This document shows, piece after piece, positions 10,026 through 19,270 of a DNA stretch of 64,000 bases. The position numbers were made by a program, and so were the translations under genes. Position 1 is the stretch's first letter. The number at the start of each line of letters is the position of its first letter. The DNA lies in NCBI RefSeq assembly GCF_009177095.1, contig NZ_AP021861.1:6430501-6494500 (forward strand), in the 5' to 3' direction. This DNA comes from Lacipirellula parvula (GTDB taxonomy: Bacteria > Planctomycetota > Planctomycetia > Pirellulales > Lacipirellulaceae). The notes beneath the pieces are model-generated. The model had not been told where the DNA came from. It was given only the letters and a program-made list of their open reading frames with translations, and ran no database searches.

Positions 10026-12311
10026 ATGACCGGTTGGAGTTTCGATCCCGTTGGCAGCTGGTGGCTTGTGATGGCCGCGGCGTTGGCGCTTGCGCCGCTC
10101 TTGGCGATCGGGCCGTCGCAGCGGAAGCAATCGCTGCAGCGGCGGATGACGCTCACCGGCCTGCGGCTGTTGACGCTCATCCTGCTGCTGCTCGCCATGC
10201 TGCGGCCGGCGCTCGAAACTCGCACCACCCGCAAGCTCCCTGGCACGCTCGTCGTTCTTCCCGACTTGTCGCGGAGCATGTCGGTCGCCGACGCGACCGG
10301 CGGCAAGACGCGCTACGAGGCGATGCGCACGGCGCTTGCCGACTCCGCCAGCGAGTTCGCGGAGCTCGCCGAGTCGTGGGCCGTGCACGCCTACGGCTTC
10401 GGCCGCGATAGCGAGCCGCTGAAATTCGCCGCGGGCAAGTTCGACCTCCCCGCGGAACCAACCGGCCAGCAAACGGCGATTGGCGCCGCGATCGAAGACA
10501 TCCTCGCCCGCGAAGCCCAGCAGCGGATCGTCGCGGTGGTGCTGCTGAGCGACGGCGCCCAACGGGCGTTCGCCCCGCGCGACATGCCGCCGCAAACCGC
10601 CGCCCGGCAGCTAGCCGGCGACGGCATCCCGCTCTACACGCTCGCCTTCGGCCAACCGTCGCTCGGCGAATCGAACGACCTGCGACTCAGCGATATGCTA
10701 GCGAGCGATGCGGTCTTCGCCGAAACGCCGACCACCGTCGAAGGCGTCGTCACCGCCGCCGGCTACAAGAATCAAACCGTGAAGGTGCAACTTCTGTGGG
10801 AGAACGCCGACCGCAAGCAGGAGCCGGTCGACGCCCAAACGATTCGCATCGAGCCGGGCAAAACGCGTTACCCTGTGCGGCTTAGCTACACGCCCAAGGC
10901 GCCGGGCGAGTACAAGGTAACGCTGCAGGTCGAATCGCCCGAAGGGGAATTGATCACCACGAACAACCAGCAGAGCACATTCATCACGGTCCTCAAAGGC
11001 GGCGTGCGGATTCTCTACCTCGCCGGCGCCGGGCGCGTCGGCGGCATGCCAGGCATCGAGCCCCGCTTCGTGCGCTCCGCCCTGGCCGCCAACCCCGACA
11101 TGCATGTCGACTACGAGGCGATCAAGTACCAGCCGAATGAACTCGACATCCGCGATCAGCTCCGCGAAGAGAAGTACGACGTCATCTTGCTCGGCGACGT
11201 CGACGCCAGCGGCCTCAGCGCCCGCAGTTGGAGCGAAATGGCCAAGCAAGTGGAGCAAGGGATGGGCCTCGCCATGCTCGGAGGATTCCACAGCTTCGGC
11301 CCCGGCGGCTTCGCGAGCACGCCGCTGCAAGATGTGCTGCCGATTGAGATGAGCCGTACCGAACGACAGAGTTTCGGCGAACCGCCGCGAAAAGACGTCC
11401 ATGTCCCCGGACCGATCAAGATGCTGCCGGTCCCGCTAAGCGGCGAGATCCATCCGATCCTCCGCATGCGCGACGGCGACCTCCAGCAGAACGAAGCGAT
11501 TTGGCGCGAGCTGCCGGGGCTCGACGGCGCCAACAAGCTCGACCGCATCAATAAGAAGACCATCGCCAGCGTCATCGCCGAGGGGAACGACGGCAGCCGC
11601 TCGCCGCTACTGATCGTCTCACCCTACGGCGACGGTCGCTCGGCCGCGCTGGCCGTCGACTCGACCTGGCACTGGCAGATGGAAGGCTTCGGCGAAGTCC
11701 ACCGCCGCTTCTGGCGGCAACTGGTGCTGTGGCTCGCCAAGAAAGACGACACCGGCGGCGAGCGGGTGTGGGTACGACTCGACCAACGGCGGTTCCAACA
11801 AGGAAGCCGCGTCGAGTTCAAAGTCGGCGCCGAGGATGCCCAAGGGGGCGTGCTCGACGGCGCCGACTTCAACGTCCAAGTCGAGAAGCCGGACGGCACG
11901 AGCGAAACGGTGCGGACGACCTCGCGCAACGGCGGCGCCATCGGTAACTTCACCGCCACCGAAAAGCCGGGCGACTACCGCATCGTCGTTGCCGCTCGCG
12001 ACCAGGGCGAAACCGTCGGCAACGCGGCCGCGAGGTTCACGATCTCGGACCAGGACGTCGAACTCGACCAGCCCGCCGCGGAGCCGCTGCTGCTGGCCTC
12101 GCTCGCCCGCATCACCGCCGACGCCGGCGGCGCCGGACTCGCCCCCGAAGAACTGCCCGACCTGCTCGAAAAGCTGAAAGAGCGAGCCGACGAGTTCGAG
12201 GAAGAGATTGTCGAAACGCTCACCTTGTGGGACAGCTGGCCGGTGTTGGTCTCGTTCGTCGGGCTGCTGTCGGCGGAGTGGTTTTTGCGGAAGCGGTGGG
12301 GGTTGGTGTAA
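10026..12311 (+). CDS. Membrane VWA protein with glutamine-amidotransferase-like domain
   Basis: 761 residues. Two N-terminal membrane segments (residues about 10-30 and 45-65) precede a VWA domain whose metal site DLSRS in VVLPDLSRSMSVADA is intact, unlike that of its upstream neighbour. After Ig-like strands comes a class I amidotransferase-like Rossmann region (VRILYLAGAGRVGGMPG, then MAKQVEQGMGLAMLGGFHSF), with no catalytic Cys seen. A final membrane helix ends SAEWFLRKRWGLV. It closes the MoxR/DUF58/BatA series. The layout resembles planctomycete envelope-stress or polysaccharide-associated VWA proteins, but the function is not known. Confidence 0.85.
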   Translation: MTGWSFDPVGSWWLVMAAALALAPLLAIGPSQRKQSLQRRMTLTGLRLLTLILLLLAMLRPALETRTTRKLPGTLVVLPDLSRSMSVADATGGKTRYEAMRTALADSASEFAELAESWAVHAYGFGRDSEPLKFAAGKFDLPAEPTGQQTAIGAAIEDILAREAQQRIVAVVLLSDGAQRAFAPRDMPPQTAARQLAGDGIPLYTLAFGQPSLGESNDLRLSDMLASDAVFAETPTTVEGVVTAAGYKNQTVKVQLLWENADRKQEPVDAQTIRIEPGKTRYPVRLSYTPKAPGEYKVTLQVESPEGELITTNNQQSTFITVLKGGVRILYLAGAGRVGGMPGIEPRFVRSALAANPDMHVDYEAIKYQPNELDIRDQLREEKYDVILLGDVDASGLSARSWSEMAKQVEQGMGLAMLGGFHSFGPGGFASTPLQDVLPIEMSRTERQSFGEPPRKDVHVPGPIKMLPVPLSGEIHPILRMRDGDLQQNEAIWRELPGLDGANKLDRINKKTIASVIAEGNDGSRSPLLIVSPYGDGRSAALAVDSTWHWQMEGFGEVHRRFWRQLVLWLAKKDDTGGERVWVRLDQRRFQQGSRVEFKVGAEDAQGGVLDGADFNVQVEKPDGTSETVRTTSRNGGAIGNFTATEKPGDYRIVVAARDQGETVGNAAARFTISDQDVELDQPAAEPLLLASLARITADAGGAGLAPEELPDLLEKLKERADEFEEEIVETLTLWDSWPVLVSFVGLLSAEWFLRKRWGLV

Positions 12312-12320
12312 CGATTTTAG

Positions 12321-12405
12321 CTCCCGGCTCTGCCGGGCGGTGGCACTGCTCAGGACGAAGCGTACTGGAATGGCGACCGCCCCCCTGGCGGAGCCAGGGG
12401 CTGAA
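12321..12405. repeat. Palindromic repeat, 'CCCGGCTCTGCCGGG' family
   Basis: Two small palindromes, CCCGGCTCTGCCGGG and CCCCTGGCGGAGCCAGGGG, bracket about 45 bases between two convergent stop codons. Relatives lie at 28370-28450, 42686-42768 and 53122-53240. Confidence 0.75.
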
Positions 12406-12406
12406 A

Positions 12407-13390
12407 TCACATCTTCACCACCAGCTTGCCGCGAATCGCTCCGCTGTCGCTCGCTTCTTGCAGGCGATGCAACTCCGCCGCGTCATCGAGCAATGCCACA
12501 CGATCGATCTTCGCGTGCAGTTTGCCCGCTTCGAGCCACTCGCTGATCTGCTCCGCGGCCTGCCGTTGCACTTCGGCCGACGCCAGGAACATCGCGAAGC
12601 CGTGAAGGCTCAGGCACTTCGTGTAAAACGCGCCGACGGGGAACTCGACGCGTGACGCACGCCCGGCGATGAGGATGACTCGGCCGCGGAGCTTCATCGC
12701 GGCGAAGATCGCGTCGAAGTTCGGCATCCGCGACGTTTCCCACCAGACGTCGACGCCACCGGTGAGCTCGGCGACGCGCTTTGGCACGTCGTCGTGACGG
12801 TAGTCGAGCACATGGTTGGCGCCGAGCGTGCGGCAGTATTCCATCTTCTCGGCGCCGCTGGTCGTGGCGATCACTGTGGCGCCAATCGCGCGGGCCATTT
12901 GGATGACCGTCGAACCGACGCCGCCGCTGCCGCCGTTCACGAGCACCGTCTCGCCCGGTTGCAGCTGGGCGTGCTCCACCAAGCCGAGGTGCGACGTGAT
13001 GCCGACGAGCGCGAGCGCCGCGGCTTGTTCGTCGCTCACATGCTCGGGCGTGGCGTAGAGCCGCTGCTCGTCGACTGCCGCCAATTCTGAAAACGTTCCC
13101 TGCCGGCCAAGCTTCCCCTCGTTGGCCCCCCACACGCGGTCGCCCACTCTGAACCGCTTCGCGTCGGGCCCGACTGCCGTGACGACGCCCGCCAAATCGC
13201 TGCCGATGACAAATGGAAACGGCATGTTCGGCATCGGCGCCAGGCCGCTGCGAATGTAGGTGTCGATCGGGTTGACGCTCGCCGCGCCAACGTGGACGAG
13301 CACTTGGCTGCCGGTGGGCGTCGGAGCGGGGAGTTCGCCGACGACGATGTTCTCGGCGGGGCCGGTCTGGTTGATGTAGGCGGCTTTCAT
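12407..13390 (-). CDS. Zinc-independent MDR-family NADPH:quinone oxidoreductase
   Basis: 327 residues from an ATG at 13390 (MKAAYINQTGPAENIVVGEL). An upstream in-frame ATG exists but adds an unrelated 154-residue stretch. The GroES-like fold (ASVNPIDTYIRSGL, VIGSDLAGVVTAVG) is followed by a Rossmann NADPH site, VNGGSGGVGSTVIQMA (residues about 145-160). The structural and catalytic zinc ligands of alcohol dehydrogenases are absent, as in the quinone oxidoreductase branch. It is a cytoplasmic reductase of unknown natural substrate, facing away from the GTPase genes. Confidence 0.92.
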   Translation of the reverse strand: MKAAYINQTGPAENIVVGELPAPTPTGSQVLVHVGAASVNPIDTYIRSGLAPMPNMPFPFVIGSDLAGVVTAVGPDAKRFRVGDRVWGANEGKLGRQGTFSELAAVDEQRLYATPEHVSDEQAAALALVGITSHLGLVEHAQLQPGETVLVNGGSGGVGSTVIQMARAIGATVIATTSGAEKMEYCRTLGANHVLDYRHDDVPKRVAELTGGVDVWWETSRMPNFDAIFAAMKLRGRVILIAGRASRVEFPVGAFYTKCLSLHGFAMFLASAEVQRQAAEQISEWLEAGKLHAKIDRVALLDDAAELHRLQEASDSGAIRGKLVVKM

Positions 13391-13528
13391 GGCGGAGCGA
13401 TCCAAGGGAGAAGTTTCGTCAGCGAATGACAGAATAGCGGCCCTACCGACCAGCAGGCAACGCGGCCTACAGCAGGCACAATCCGCCCGCCTGCTACAAT
13501 GCGGCCGTTGACCTATACTTGTGAACCC

Positions 13529-15103
13529 ATGAACTGGCGACCGCGCAATCTCGGCTTCCTGCTGCTGCTCTACGCAGTCGCGCTCGGCTATGCGCTCGTC
13601 GCCTGGGTTCCCGATCTCGTCGAAGGGTACGAAAAGATCGCCGAGCGGCATCCGTGGCTCGGTTACGCCTACCTCGCCGCGGTCGCTGCGGGAGTGCTCG
13701 TCCTCGGCGGCACGTCGGCCTACTTCTTCTATCGCGTCTGGAAGAACTCGCGCGCCAAACGACAGCGACGTTCGCAGCGGCTCGCGAATCCCAGCGAACT
13801 CTCCGCCGGCCAACGACGTTCGGAGTTCGCCGACAACCTCGCCCACAGCCACGAGCTCGTCGACGACGAGATCGCCTCCGAAGAACTGCGAGAAGAACTA
13901 AAGCGCCAGCTACTCGCCCTGCAAGAAAAGCAATCGAAAGAGCGGCTCGAGATCGTTGCCTTCGGGACGATCAGCAGCGGCAAGTCGACGCTGATGAACG
14001 CGCTCGCCGGGCGCGACATTTTTTCGTCGAACGTCATCGGCGGCACGACGATGGCCCGCTGCGAAGTCCCCTGGCCGGGGGCCGATCGCGTGATCCTCGT
14101 CGACACGCCCGGCCTTGCCGAGGTCCGCGGCGAAAGTCGCGCCGCGATCGCCGCCGCTTCGGCCCAGCATGCCGACCTCGTGCTGCTAGTGGTCGACGGG
14201 CCGCTCAAGTCGTACGAAGTGGAACTCGTTGAGACGCTCCGCGAGATGGAAAAGCGAGTGCTCGTCTGCCTCAACAAAATCGACTGGTACGACAAACGGC
14301 AAGAGCAGGAGCTAGTGGGCCAAATCGCCGAGCAGTTGCCGTCGATCGACGCCGCCGACGTGGTGGCGGTGCAAGCCGGCGTCGGCGAGCGTCCCCGCGT
14401 CCGAGTGTTAGCCGATGGCCGCGAGGAGCGCGACTTCGTCGAAACGCCCCCCGACGTGCGGCCCCTCGCGCGGCGAATGCTGGAAGTGGTGAAGCGCGAC
14501 GGCTCCGACTTGCTGCTTGCCAACCTGCTGCTGCAATCGCGCGGGCTCGTCGACGATGCGAAGGAGCAAGTCCGTAAGCATCTCGACGAACGGGCCGACC
14601 AGATCATCAACCGCTACATGTGGGCCGCCGGCGGCGCCGCGGGGATCAACCCGCTGCCGCTGCTAGACATCGCCGGCTCGACGGCGATTACGCTGAAGAT
14701 GGTGCTCGATCTGGCGCGGGTCTACAAGCAACCGCTCGACGCCGACATGGCGGTAAAGATCCTCGCGCAGCTCTCCAAGAACTTGCTCGCGATGGTCGGC
14801 GCCACCGCCGCGGCGCCGGTCGCGGGAACGATGATCGCCTCGCTGCTGAAAACGGTCCCCGGCGTTGGCACCGTCGCCGGTGGGCTGCTGCAGGGCCTAG
14901 TGCAGGCGCTCGTCACCCGCTGGGTCGGCAACGTGTTTGTGAAGTACCTGCAGAACGAAATGCAACCGCCGCCCGGCGGCCTGGCCGAAGTCGCCCGCAG
15001 CGAATGGAAACTGCTGACGCGCCCCGAGTCGCTGCGGCGGCTGATCTCGCTCGGCCGCGAACAACTCAACCTTGCCGCCTCGACAGAAGACAAAGAAGAT
15101 TGA
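13529..15103 (+). CDS. Membrane-anchored GTPase with DUF697-like C-terminal domain
   Basis: 524 residues from the ATG at 13529 (MNWRPRNLGFLLLLYAVALG); an in-frame ATG 30 bases upstream is less likely. Two N-terminal membrane helices are followed by a charged linker. The GTPase domain has G1 GTISSGKST (about 146-154), G3 DTPG (about 191) and G4 NKID (about 248). The C-terminal half is glycine- and alanine-rich and hydrophobic (LPLLDIAGSTAITLKMVLDL; VPGVGTVAGGLLQGL), typical of DUF697. Another GTPase of the same design follows 37 bases later, so the two probably work together at the membrane. Confidence 0.88.
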   Translation: MNWRPRNLGFLLLLYAVALGYALVAWVPDLVEGYEKIAERHPWLGYAYLAAVAAGVLVLGGTSAYFFYRVWKNSRAKRQRRSQRLANPSELSAGQRRSEFADNLAHSHELVDDEIASEELREELKRQLLALQEKQSKERLEIVAFGTISSGKSTLMNALAGRDIFSSNVIGGTTMARCEVPWPGADRVILVDTPGLAEVRGESRAAIAAASAQHADLVLLVVDGPLKSYEVELVETLREMEKRVLVCLNKIDWYDKRQEQELVGQIAEQLPSIDAADVVAVQAGVGERPRVRVLADGREERDFVETPPDVRPLARRMLEVVKRDGSDLLLANLLLQSRGLVDDAKEQVRKHLDERADQIINRYMWAAGGAAGINPLPLLDIAGSTAITLKMVLDLARVYKQPLDADMAVKILAQLSKNLLAMVGATAAAPVAGTMIASLLKTVPGVGTVAGGLLQGLVQALVTRWVGNVFVKYLQNEMQPPPGGLAEVARSEWKLLTRPESLRRLISLGREQLNLAASTEDKED

Positions 15104-15140
15104 ACCGCCAAGGAATACGAAACAAGTTGAATCCTAAAAC

Positions 15141-16520
15141 ATGAGCAACGTCCCGCAATCGCCGACCGCCGCCCAGCCTGATGCTGACTACCAGGCGTCG
15201 ATGCGCGCGCTACAGTCGGCGATCGCTCACTTCCAGGGGTGCAACGAGGCCGAACTCCGCGAGCTTGCCGACGACATGAGCCAGCTCGGCCGTATGGCCG
15301 AGAAGCTGCAGTCGGGCCGCGTCGACATTGCCGTCTTCGGCGAGATCAGCACCGGCAAAAGCGCCCTCATCAACGCCCTCTGCGGCGAGCAGCGGGCGGC
15401 GGTGAACGTTCGCGGCGGCTGGACGAAGGACGTATGGCATGTGCCGTGGGAATCGGCCGGCTACTGCGTCCCGGGTTTCGCCGATTCGCAGGTGGTGCTC
15501 GTCGACACGCCGGGTCTCAACGAAGTCGACGGCGCCAAGCGCGGCGAGATGGCCCGCGAGGCGGCGGCCCGCGTCGATCTGGTGCTGTTCGTCGTCGACT
15601 CGGATCTCAACGACACCGAGTACCGTGCCCTCGTCGATCTCGCCGCGACTGACAAGCCACTCATTTTGGTACTCAATAAAACCGATCTCTACCGGCCTGA
15701 TCAGTTGAACGACCTGCTCACGGTACTGAACGGTCCGCGCTACGCGGGGATCATTCGGCCCGAGAATATCGTCCTCGCGCAAGCCGATCCGCGCGAGGTC
15801 GAATACGTCATTGAAGCCGCCGACGGATCGACGCGCAGTGAGTACCGCAAGCAGCCGCCGCAAGTGGAAGAAGTGAAGGCGCGGATCATTGAACTTCTCG
15901 CTGCCGATGGCAAGGCGCTCATCGCGCTCAACGCCGCGATCTTCGCCGCCGACAAAAGCGACCGGATGGCGGCCCTCCGCGTGCGCTTCCGCGAGGAAGA
16001 GGCGGCCCGCACAATTTGGAGCTTCGCCGTCACGAAGTCGCTCGCCGTGGCGCTCAACCCCGTCGGAGTGGTCGACGTCCTCGGCGGCGTCGCCGTCGAC
16101 GCGGCGATGGTGGTGACGCTCGGCCGCATCTACGGCATCTCGATCACCACCGCCAACGCCCAATCGCTCGCGATGTCGATCGGCAAATCGGCGGGCCTCG
16201 TCACACTCCTCGAAGCATCGGTCAGCTGGGCCTCGTCGGCGTTCAAGTCGCTCACCGTCGGCTTCGGCACGGTGCTCACCGCCGTCCCACAAGGCGCCGC
16301 GGCGGGCTTCGGCTCGTTCATCGTCGGCCAGGCGGCGCGGTTCTACTTCCAACATGGCGCCAGCTGGGGCGAGCAGTCGCCAAAGGCCGTCGTCGCGCAG
16401 ATTTTGGAAAACACCGACAAGCGGTCGGTGCTGGAACAACTGAAAACAGAGATCCTCAAAAAGCTCGCCACCAATCGCCATGCGGATGAACCGGGGCAAT
16501 CCTGGTTTGGGAAGAAGTAG
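15141..16520 (+). CDS. GTPase with DUF697-like C-terminal domain, paralogue of the upstream gene
   Basis: 459 residues. It lacks the N-terminal membrane helices of its neighbour. G1 is GEISTGKSA (about 67-75), G3 DTPGL (about 122) and G4 NKTDL (about 179). The C-terminal region (ALNPVGVVDVLGGVAVDAAM; LTAVPQGAAAGFGSFIVGQA) is hydrophobic and could dip into the membrane. Tandem placement with the membrane-anchored paralogue suggests heterotypic assembly, as in other paired GTPase systems; that is inference. Confidence 0.87.
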   Translation: MSNVPQSPTAAQPDADYQASMRALQSAIAHFQGCNEAELRELADDMSQLGRMAEKLQSGRVDIAVFGEISTGKSALINALCGEQRAAVNVRGGWTKDVWHVPWESAGYCVPGFADSQVVLVDTPGLNEVDGAKRGEMAREAAARVDLVLFVVDSDLNDTEYRALVDLAATDKPLILVLNKTDLYRPDQLNDLLTVLNGPRYAGIIRPENIVLAQADPREVEYVIEAADGSTRSEYRKQPPQVEEVKARIIELLAADGKALIALNAAIFAADKSDRMAALRVRFREEEAARTIWSFAVTKSLAVALNPVGVVDVLGGVAVDAAMVVTLGRIYGISITTANAQSLAMSIGKSAGLVTLLEASVSWASSAFKSLTVGFGTVLTAVPQGAAAGFGSFIVGQAARFYFQHGASWGEQSPKAVVAQILENTDKRSVLEQLKTEILKKLATNRHADEPGQSWFGKK

Positions 16521-16532
16521 GAAAAGAAGATG

Positions 16533-16750
16533 AACCGCCAAGGACGCCAAGGTTTGCCAAGGAAATGCGGAGAAGAACTAACCACGACGACACAACGAAC
16601 ACGACGAATGCAATTAACTCTCAATGCATTTCTTCCTTTGCGCCTCTGCGCCTTTGCGTGAGATCTTTTTCAAGAAATAGCAGATCTCACGCAGAGGCGC
16701 AAAAAGCAATTAAGAAGAAAACTGTATTTACTTGGCGTCCTTGGCGGTTG
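16533..16750. repeat. Nested modular palindrome, 'GCGCCTCTGCGCC' family (copy 1)
   Basis: Concentric arms. The outer arm is AACCGCCAAGGACGCCAAGG with partner TTGGCGTCCTTGGCGGTT. A CACGACGACACAACGAACAC module comes next. The inner arm is GCGCCTCTGCGCCTTTGCG with partner CTCACGCAGAGGCGC. This element fills the gap before the methyltransferase gene. Ten other copies or partial copies occur in the window. Confidence 0.9.
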
Positions 16751-16781
16751 CCTTTCCCCGATCTCACAACTTGGCTAACAC

Positions 16782-17564
16782 ATGCTCGAAACAATCAACG
16801 GCAACCTCTATGACTTCCCCAAGTACTACGACCTCGTCTACGGCTCCGACTGGAAAGCGGAGGTCGACTTCCTCGAAGCCTGCTTTGCCAAGCATGTCCG
16901 CGGCAAAGTGAAGCGGCTGTTCGAACCTGCTTGCGGCACCGGGCGGTTGATGTTCCGCATGGCGCAGGCCGGGTACGACGTCGCGGGGCTCGACCTCAAT
17001 GAGAAAGCGGTCAAGTTCTGCAACCAGCGACTGGAGAAGCACGCCCTGAAGCCGACCGCGTTCGTCGGCGACATGTGCGACTTCACGCTGAAACGCCCTG
17101 CCGACGCCGCGTTCAACACGATCAACAGCTTCCGCCATCTCGGCAGCGAAGCGCAGGCGCTCGCCCACCTGCAGTGCGTCGCCCGGTCGCTCCGCAAAGA
17201 CGGCATTTACGCCCTCGGCCTCCATCTCACGCCCACCAAGGGCGAACCGCTTGAAACCGAAAGTTGGGCGGCCCGTCGCGGCCACCTTTCGGTCCTCTCG
17301 CGGCTGTGGGTCATCGAACGCAACCGCCGCCGCCGACAGGAACGGGTCGGCATGAGCTTCGACGTCTACACGCCGACGCGGCAGTTCCGCATCAACGACG
17401 AATCGAGCTTCCGCATGTACTCGGCCGCCCAGATGGCGACGCTGCTGGACGAGGTCGGCGAGTTCGAACTCCTCGAAACCTACGATTTCGGCTACGAGAT
17501 TGACGAACCGATCGAAATTGACGGTTCTACCGAGGATGTCGTTTACATCCTCAGACGGCGGTAA
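16782..17564 (+). CDS. Class I SAM-dependent methyltransferase
   Basis: 260 residues. Motif I is LFEPACGTGRL (about 47-57), with the acidic residue of motif II in VAGLDLNEKAV and a further match at INSFRHLGS. The opening YDFPKYYDLVYGSDW is typical of a subgroup of small-molecule methyltransferases. The C terminus has a DVVYILRRR tail. The substrate cannot be read from the sequence. Confidence 0.88.
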   Translation: MLETINGNLYDFPKYYDLVYGSDWKAEVDFLEACFAKHVRGKVKRLFEPACGTGRLMFRMAQAGYDVAGLDLNEKAVKFCNQRLEKHALKPTAFVGDMCDFTLKRPADAAFNTINSFRHLGSEAQALAHLQCVARSLRKDGIYALGLHLTPTKGEPLETESWAARRGHLSVLSRLWVIERNRRRRQERVGMSFDVYTPTRQFRINDESSFRMYSAAQMATLLDEVGEFELLETYDFGYEIDEPIEIDGSTEDVVYILRRR

Positions 17565-17657
17565 TGTCGGCCCAGGCTGAATTCCTTTACCGCCAAGCGG
17601 CTACGGAACGAAGAAAGGCGAAGAGCAGAGTCCTAAACCGACTTCTGCACCGATTCA

Positions 17658-17784
17658 CTTTGCGCCTTAGCGCCTTTGCGTGAGACAATTCTTTCTTCAG
17701 AAGATCTCACGCAAAGGCGCTAAGGCGCAAAGAGGAACGGGGAACAGTGGATTGCCTTGGCGTCCTTGGCGTCCTTGGCGGTTA
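17658..17784. repeat. Nested modular palindrome, 'GCGCCTTAGCGCC' variant (copy 2)
   Basis: The inner hairpin arms read GCGCCTTAGCGCCTTTGCG and GGCGCTAAGGCGC. The CTTAG/CTAAG change relative to copy 1 is matched on both arms. The right outer arm repeats GGCGTCCTT twice, and the left outer arm is eroded. Confidence 0.88.
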
Positions 17785-17828
17785 AAATTCTTTCGTAGAG
17801 CTCCGTTACCAAACCAACTTGCAAAGCC

Positions 17829-19151
17829 GTGAGTTCGTCTGCTTCGCCAACGTTGACGCCGATTGTGCCGGATTCGGTCCATCGGGAGTCGGCTGCGCAC
17901 TTCGCGGCTTGGGCGCTGGCTGAACTGCAAATCCCCGCGGAATTGGCCGGCGACGAACTGATCGTCCAACTCCCGCCCAGCGAGCGGAGCGCGTTCGACG
18001 GCAAAGCGACGCTCCGCCTCGCGGATCACGACCACGCCACTCCTGAGCACGAACCACTCGCCTGGGACAGCCGTTTTGGTCGCTGGCTGCGGGAACGCTT
18101 GGCGTCGCACGGCCCCGTCGTACATGCCCGCCCCGCCCGGCAGCCGATGGCCGTCAATGATGTGACCGCCAAGCTCTTCGGCGCCTATGCAATCGAAGGG
18201 GGCCAAATCCGCCTCGCGGGCTGCCAACTCACCGATCATCCGTTCTTGCGGTTGTCATATGTTGCGGAAGGCGACGACGCCGAAGTCCGTCACCTCTTCG
18301 TCGCTCCCGATGGTTCCGCGGTGAGCGACGAACTGACGCCGCAGCTCAGCCTCGATGAACTCGAGCCGATCGTGAAGCATCCGCCGCGGATCGACGACGC
18401 TGCCATCCGCTCGCTCATCGCCGCCGGCCGTCGGATCGCCGCGAAGCAATCGACGGACCGCGATCCTGCCGTCGCGATCGCCGAGCCACTGGCCGCCGCC
18501 GTGCTGTGGGTCCGGCACGCCGAGGGGCGGCTCCAATTCACCATCGGCGCCGTCACCGTCGACCACCCCTTCAGCGGCTGGGCCTCGCTGCTGCGGCCGC
18601 AGCCGTACGTCGGCAAGGAATCGGGCGTCGCCTCGTTCTCGCTTGGCGTGACCGACGAAGGGGAAATCGAACCTGTCGAAGAGATCGCCGTCTGCCAGAA
18701 GTCGGGCCGCCGCGTCCTCCGCCGCGAGTTGGTCGACTGCAGCGTCACCGGGCTGCGAGTTCTGCCGGAGTTCACGGAACCCTGCCCCGTCTCGGGCCGC
18801 CCTGCCCTCCGTGGCGAATTCGTCAACTGCAAGCGTTGCCGGCAGCGGGTGAGCAAGGCCGTGCTCCGCGAGGGGGTCTGCTCGGCGTGCCAATCGCTCG
18901 CCAAAGTTTCGAAGGATGACCCGCGCCTGGTCTGGATCTTTGGCGAACACCCCGGCCTCGACCGCTGGAAAAGCTGGCGCCTCGCCGAGACCAGTACGGC
19001 ATACATCGCCCAGGCGTCGTCGCTGCTGAAACAGTTGCTGGTGGTGATCGACAAGGAATCACTCACCATTAAACGAATCGCCCAGCGGAGCCGGCTGAGC
19101 AACACTTGGCTTGATCTCGACGAAGCCTCCCGCGAAGACATGTTGCGTTAG
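17829..19151 (+). CDS. Uncharacterised protein with periodic cysteine repeats and a zinc-ribbon-like end
   Basis: 440 residues from a GTG (MSSSASPTLTPIVPDSVHRE). No known family is recognised for residues 1-280. From residue 289 it contains consecutive units of about 15 residues, each opening with Cys: CQKSGRRVLRRELVD, CSVTGLRVLPEFTEP and CPVSGRPALRGEFVN. These follow the pattern C-x2-[ST]-G-x2-x-L. They run into CKRCRQRV (C334, C337) and CSACQ (C351, C354), which together look like a CxxC-x13-CxxC zinc ribbon. No signal peptide or membrane segment is evident, so a cytoplasmic metal-binding protein is likely. It follows the methyltransferase gene but is separated from it by a repeat. Confidence 0.75.
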   Translation: MSSSASPTLTPIVPDSVHRESAAHFAAWALAELQIPAELAGDELIVQLPPSERSAFDGKATLRLADHDHATPEHEPLAWDSRFGRWLRERLASHGPVVHARPARQPMAVNDVTAKLFGAYAIEGGQIRLAGCQLTDHPFLRLSYVAEGDDAEVRHLFVAPDGSAVSDELTPQLSLDELEPIVKHPPRIDDAAIRSLIAAGRRIAAKQSTDRDPAVAIAEPLAAAVLWVRHAEGRLQFTIGAVTVDHPFSGWASLLRPQPYVGKESGVASFSLGVTDEGEIEPVEEIAVCQKSGRRVLRRELVDCSVTGLRVLPEFTEPCPVSGRPALRGEFVNCKRCRQRVSKAVLREGVCSACQSLAKVSKDDPRLVWIFGEHPGLDRWKSWRLAETSTAYIAQASSLLKQLLVVIDKESLTIKRIAQRSRLSNTWLDLDEASREDMLR

Positions 19152-19178
19152 AGACGCCCCTCCCGGCTCAAAATCGTC

Positions 19179-19270
19179 TGTGGGAGGCGTCTCCGACGCC
19201 GATAACGGTCACCACCACAGACGGCACTGGCAACTGATCGCGGCATCGGGGTCGGAGACCCCTCCCACAA
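19179..19270. repeat. Palindromic repeat, 'GGAGGCGTCTCCGACGCCGA' family
   Basis: Left arm TGTGGGAGGCGTCTCCGACG, right arm CGGAGACCCCTCCCACA. Each arm itself contains the mini-palindrome GGCGTCTCCGACGCC or its variant GGGGTCGGAGACCCC. A half copy is embedded in galT at about 38878-38902. Confidence 0.8.

Noticed and set aside
15210-16550. 446-codon minus-strand frame
   Set aside because: Shadow of the second GTPase gene, which has complete G motifs.
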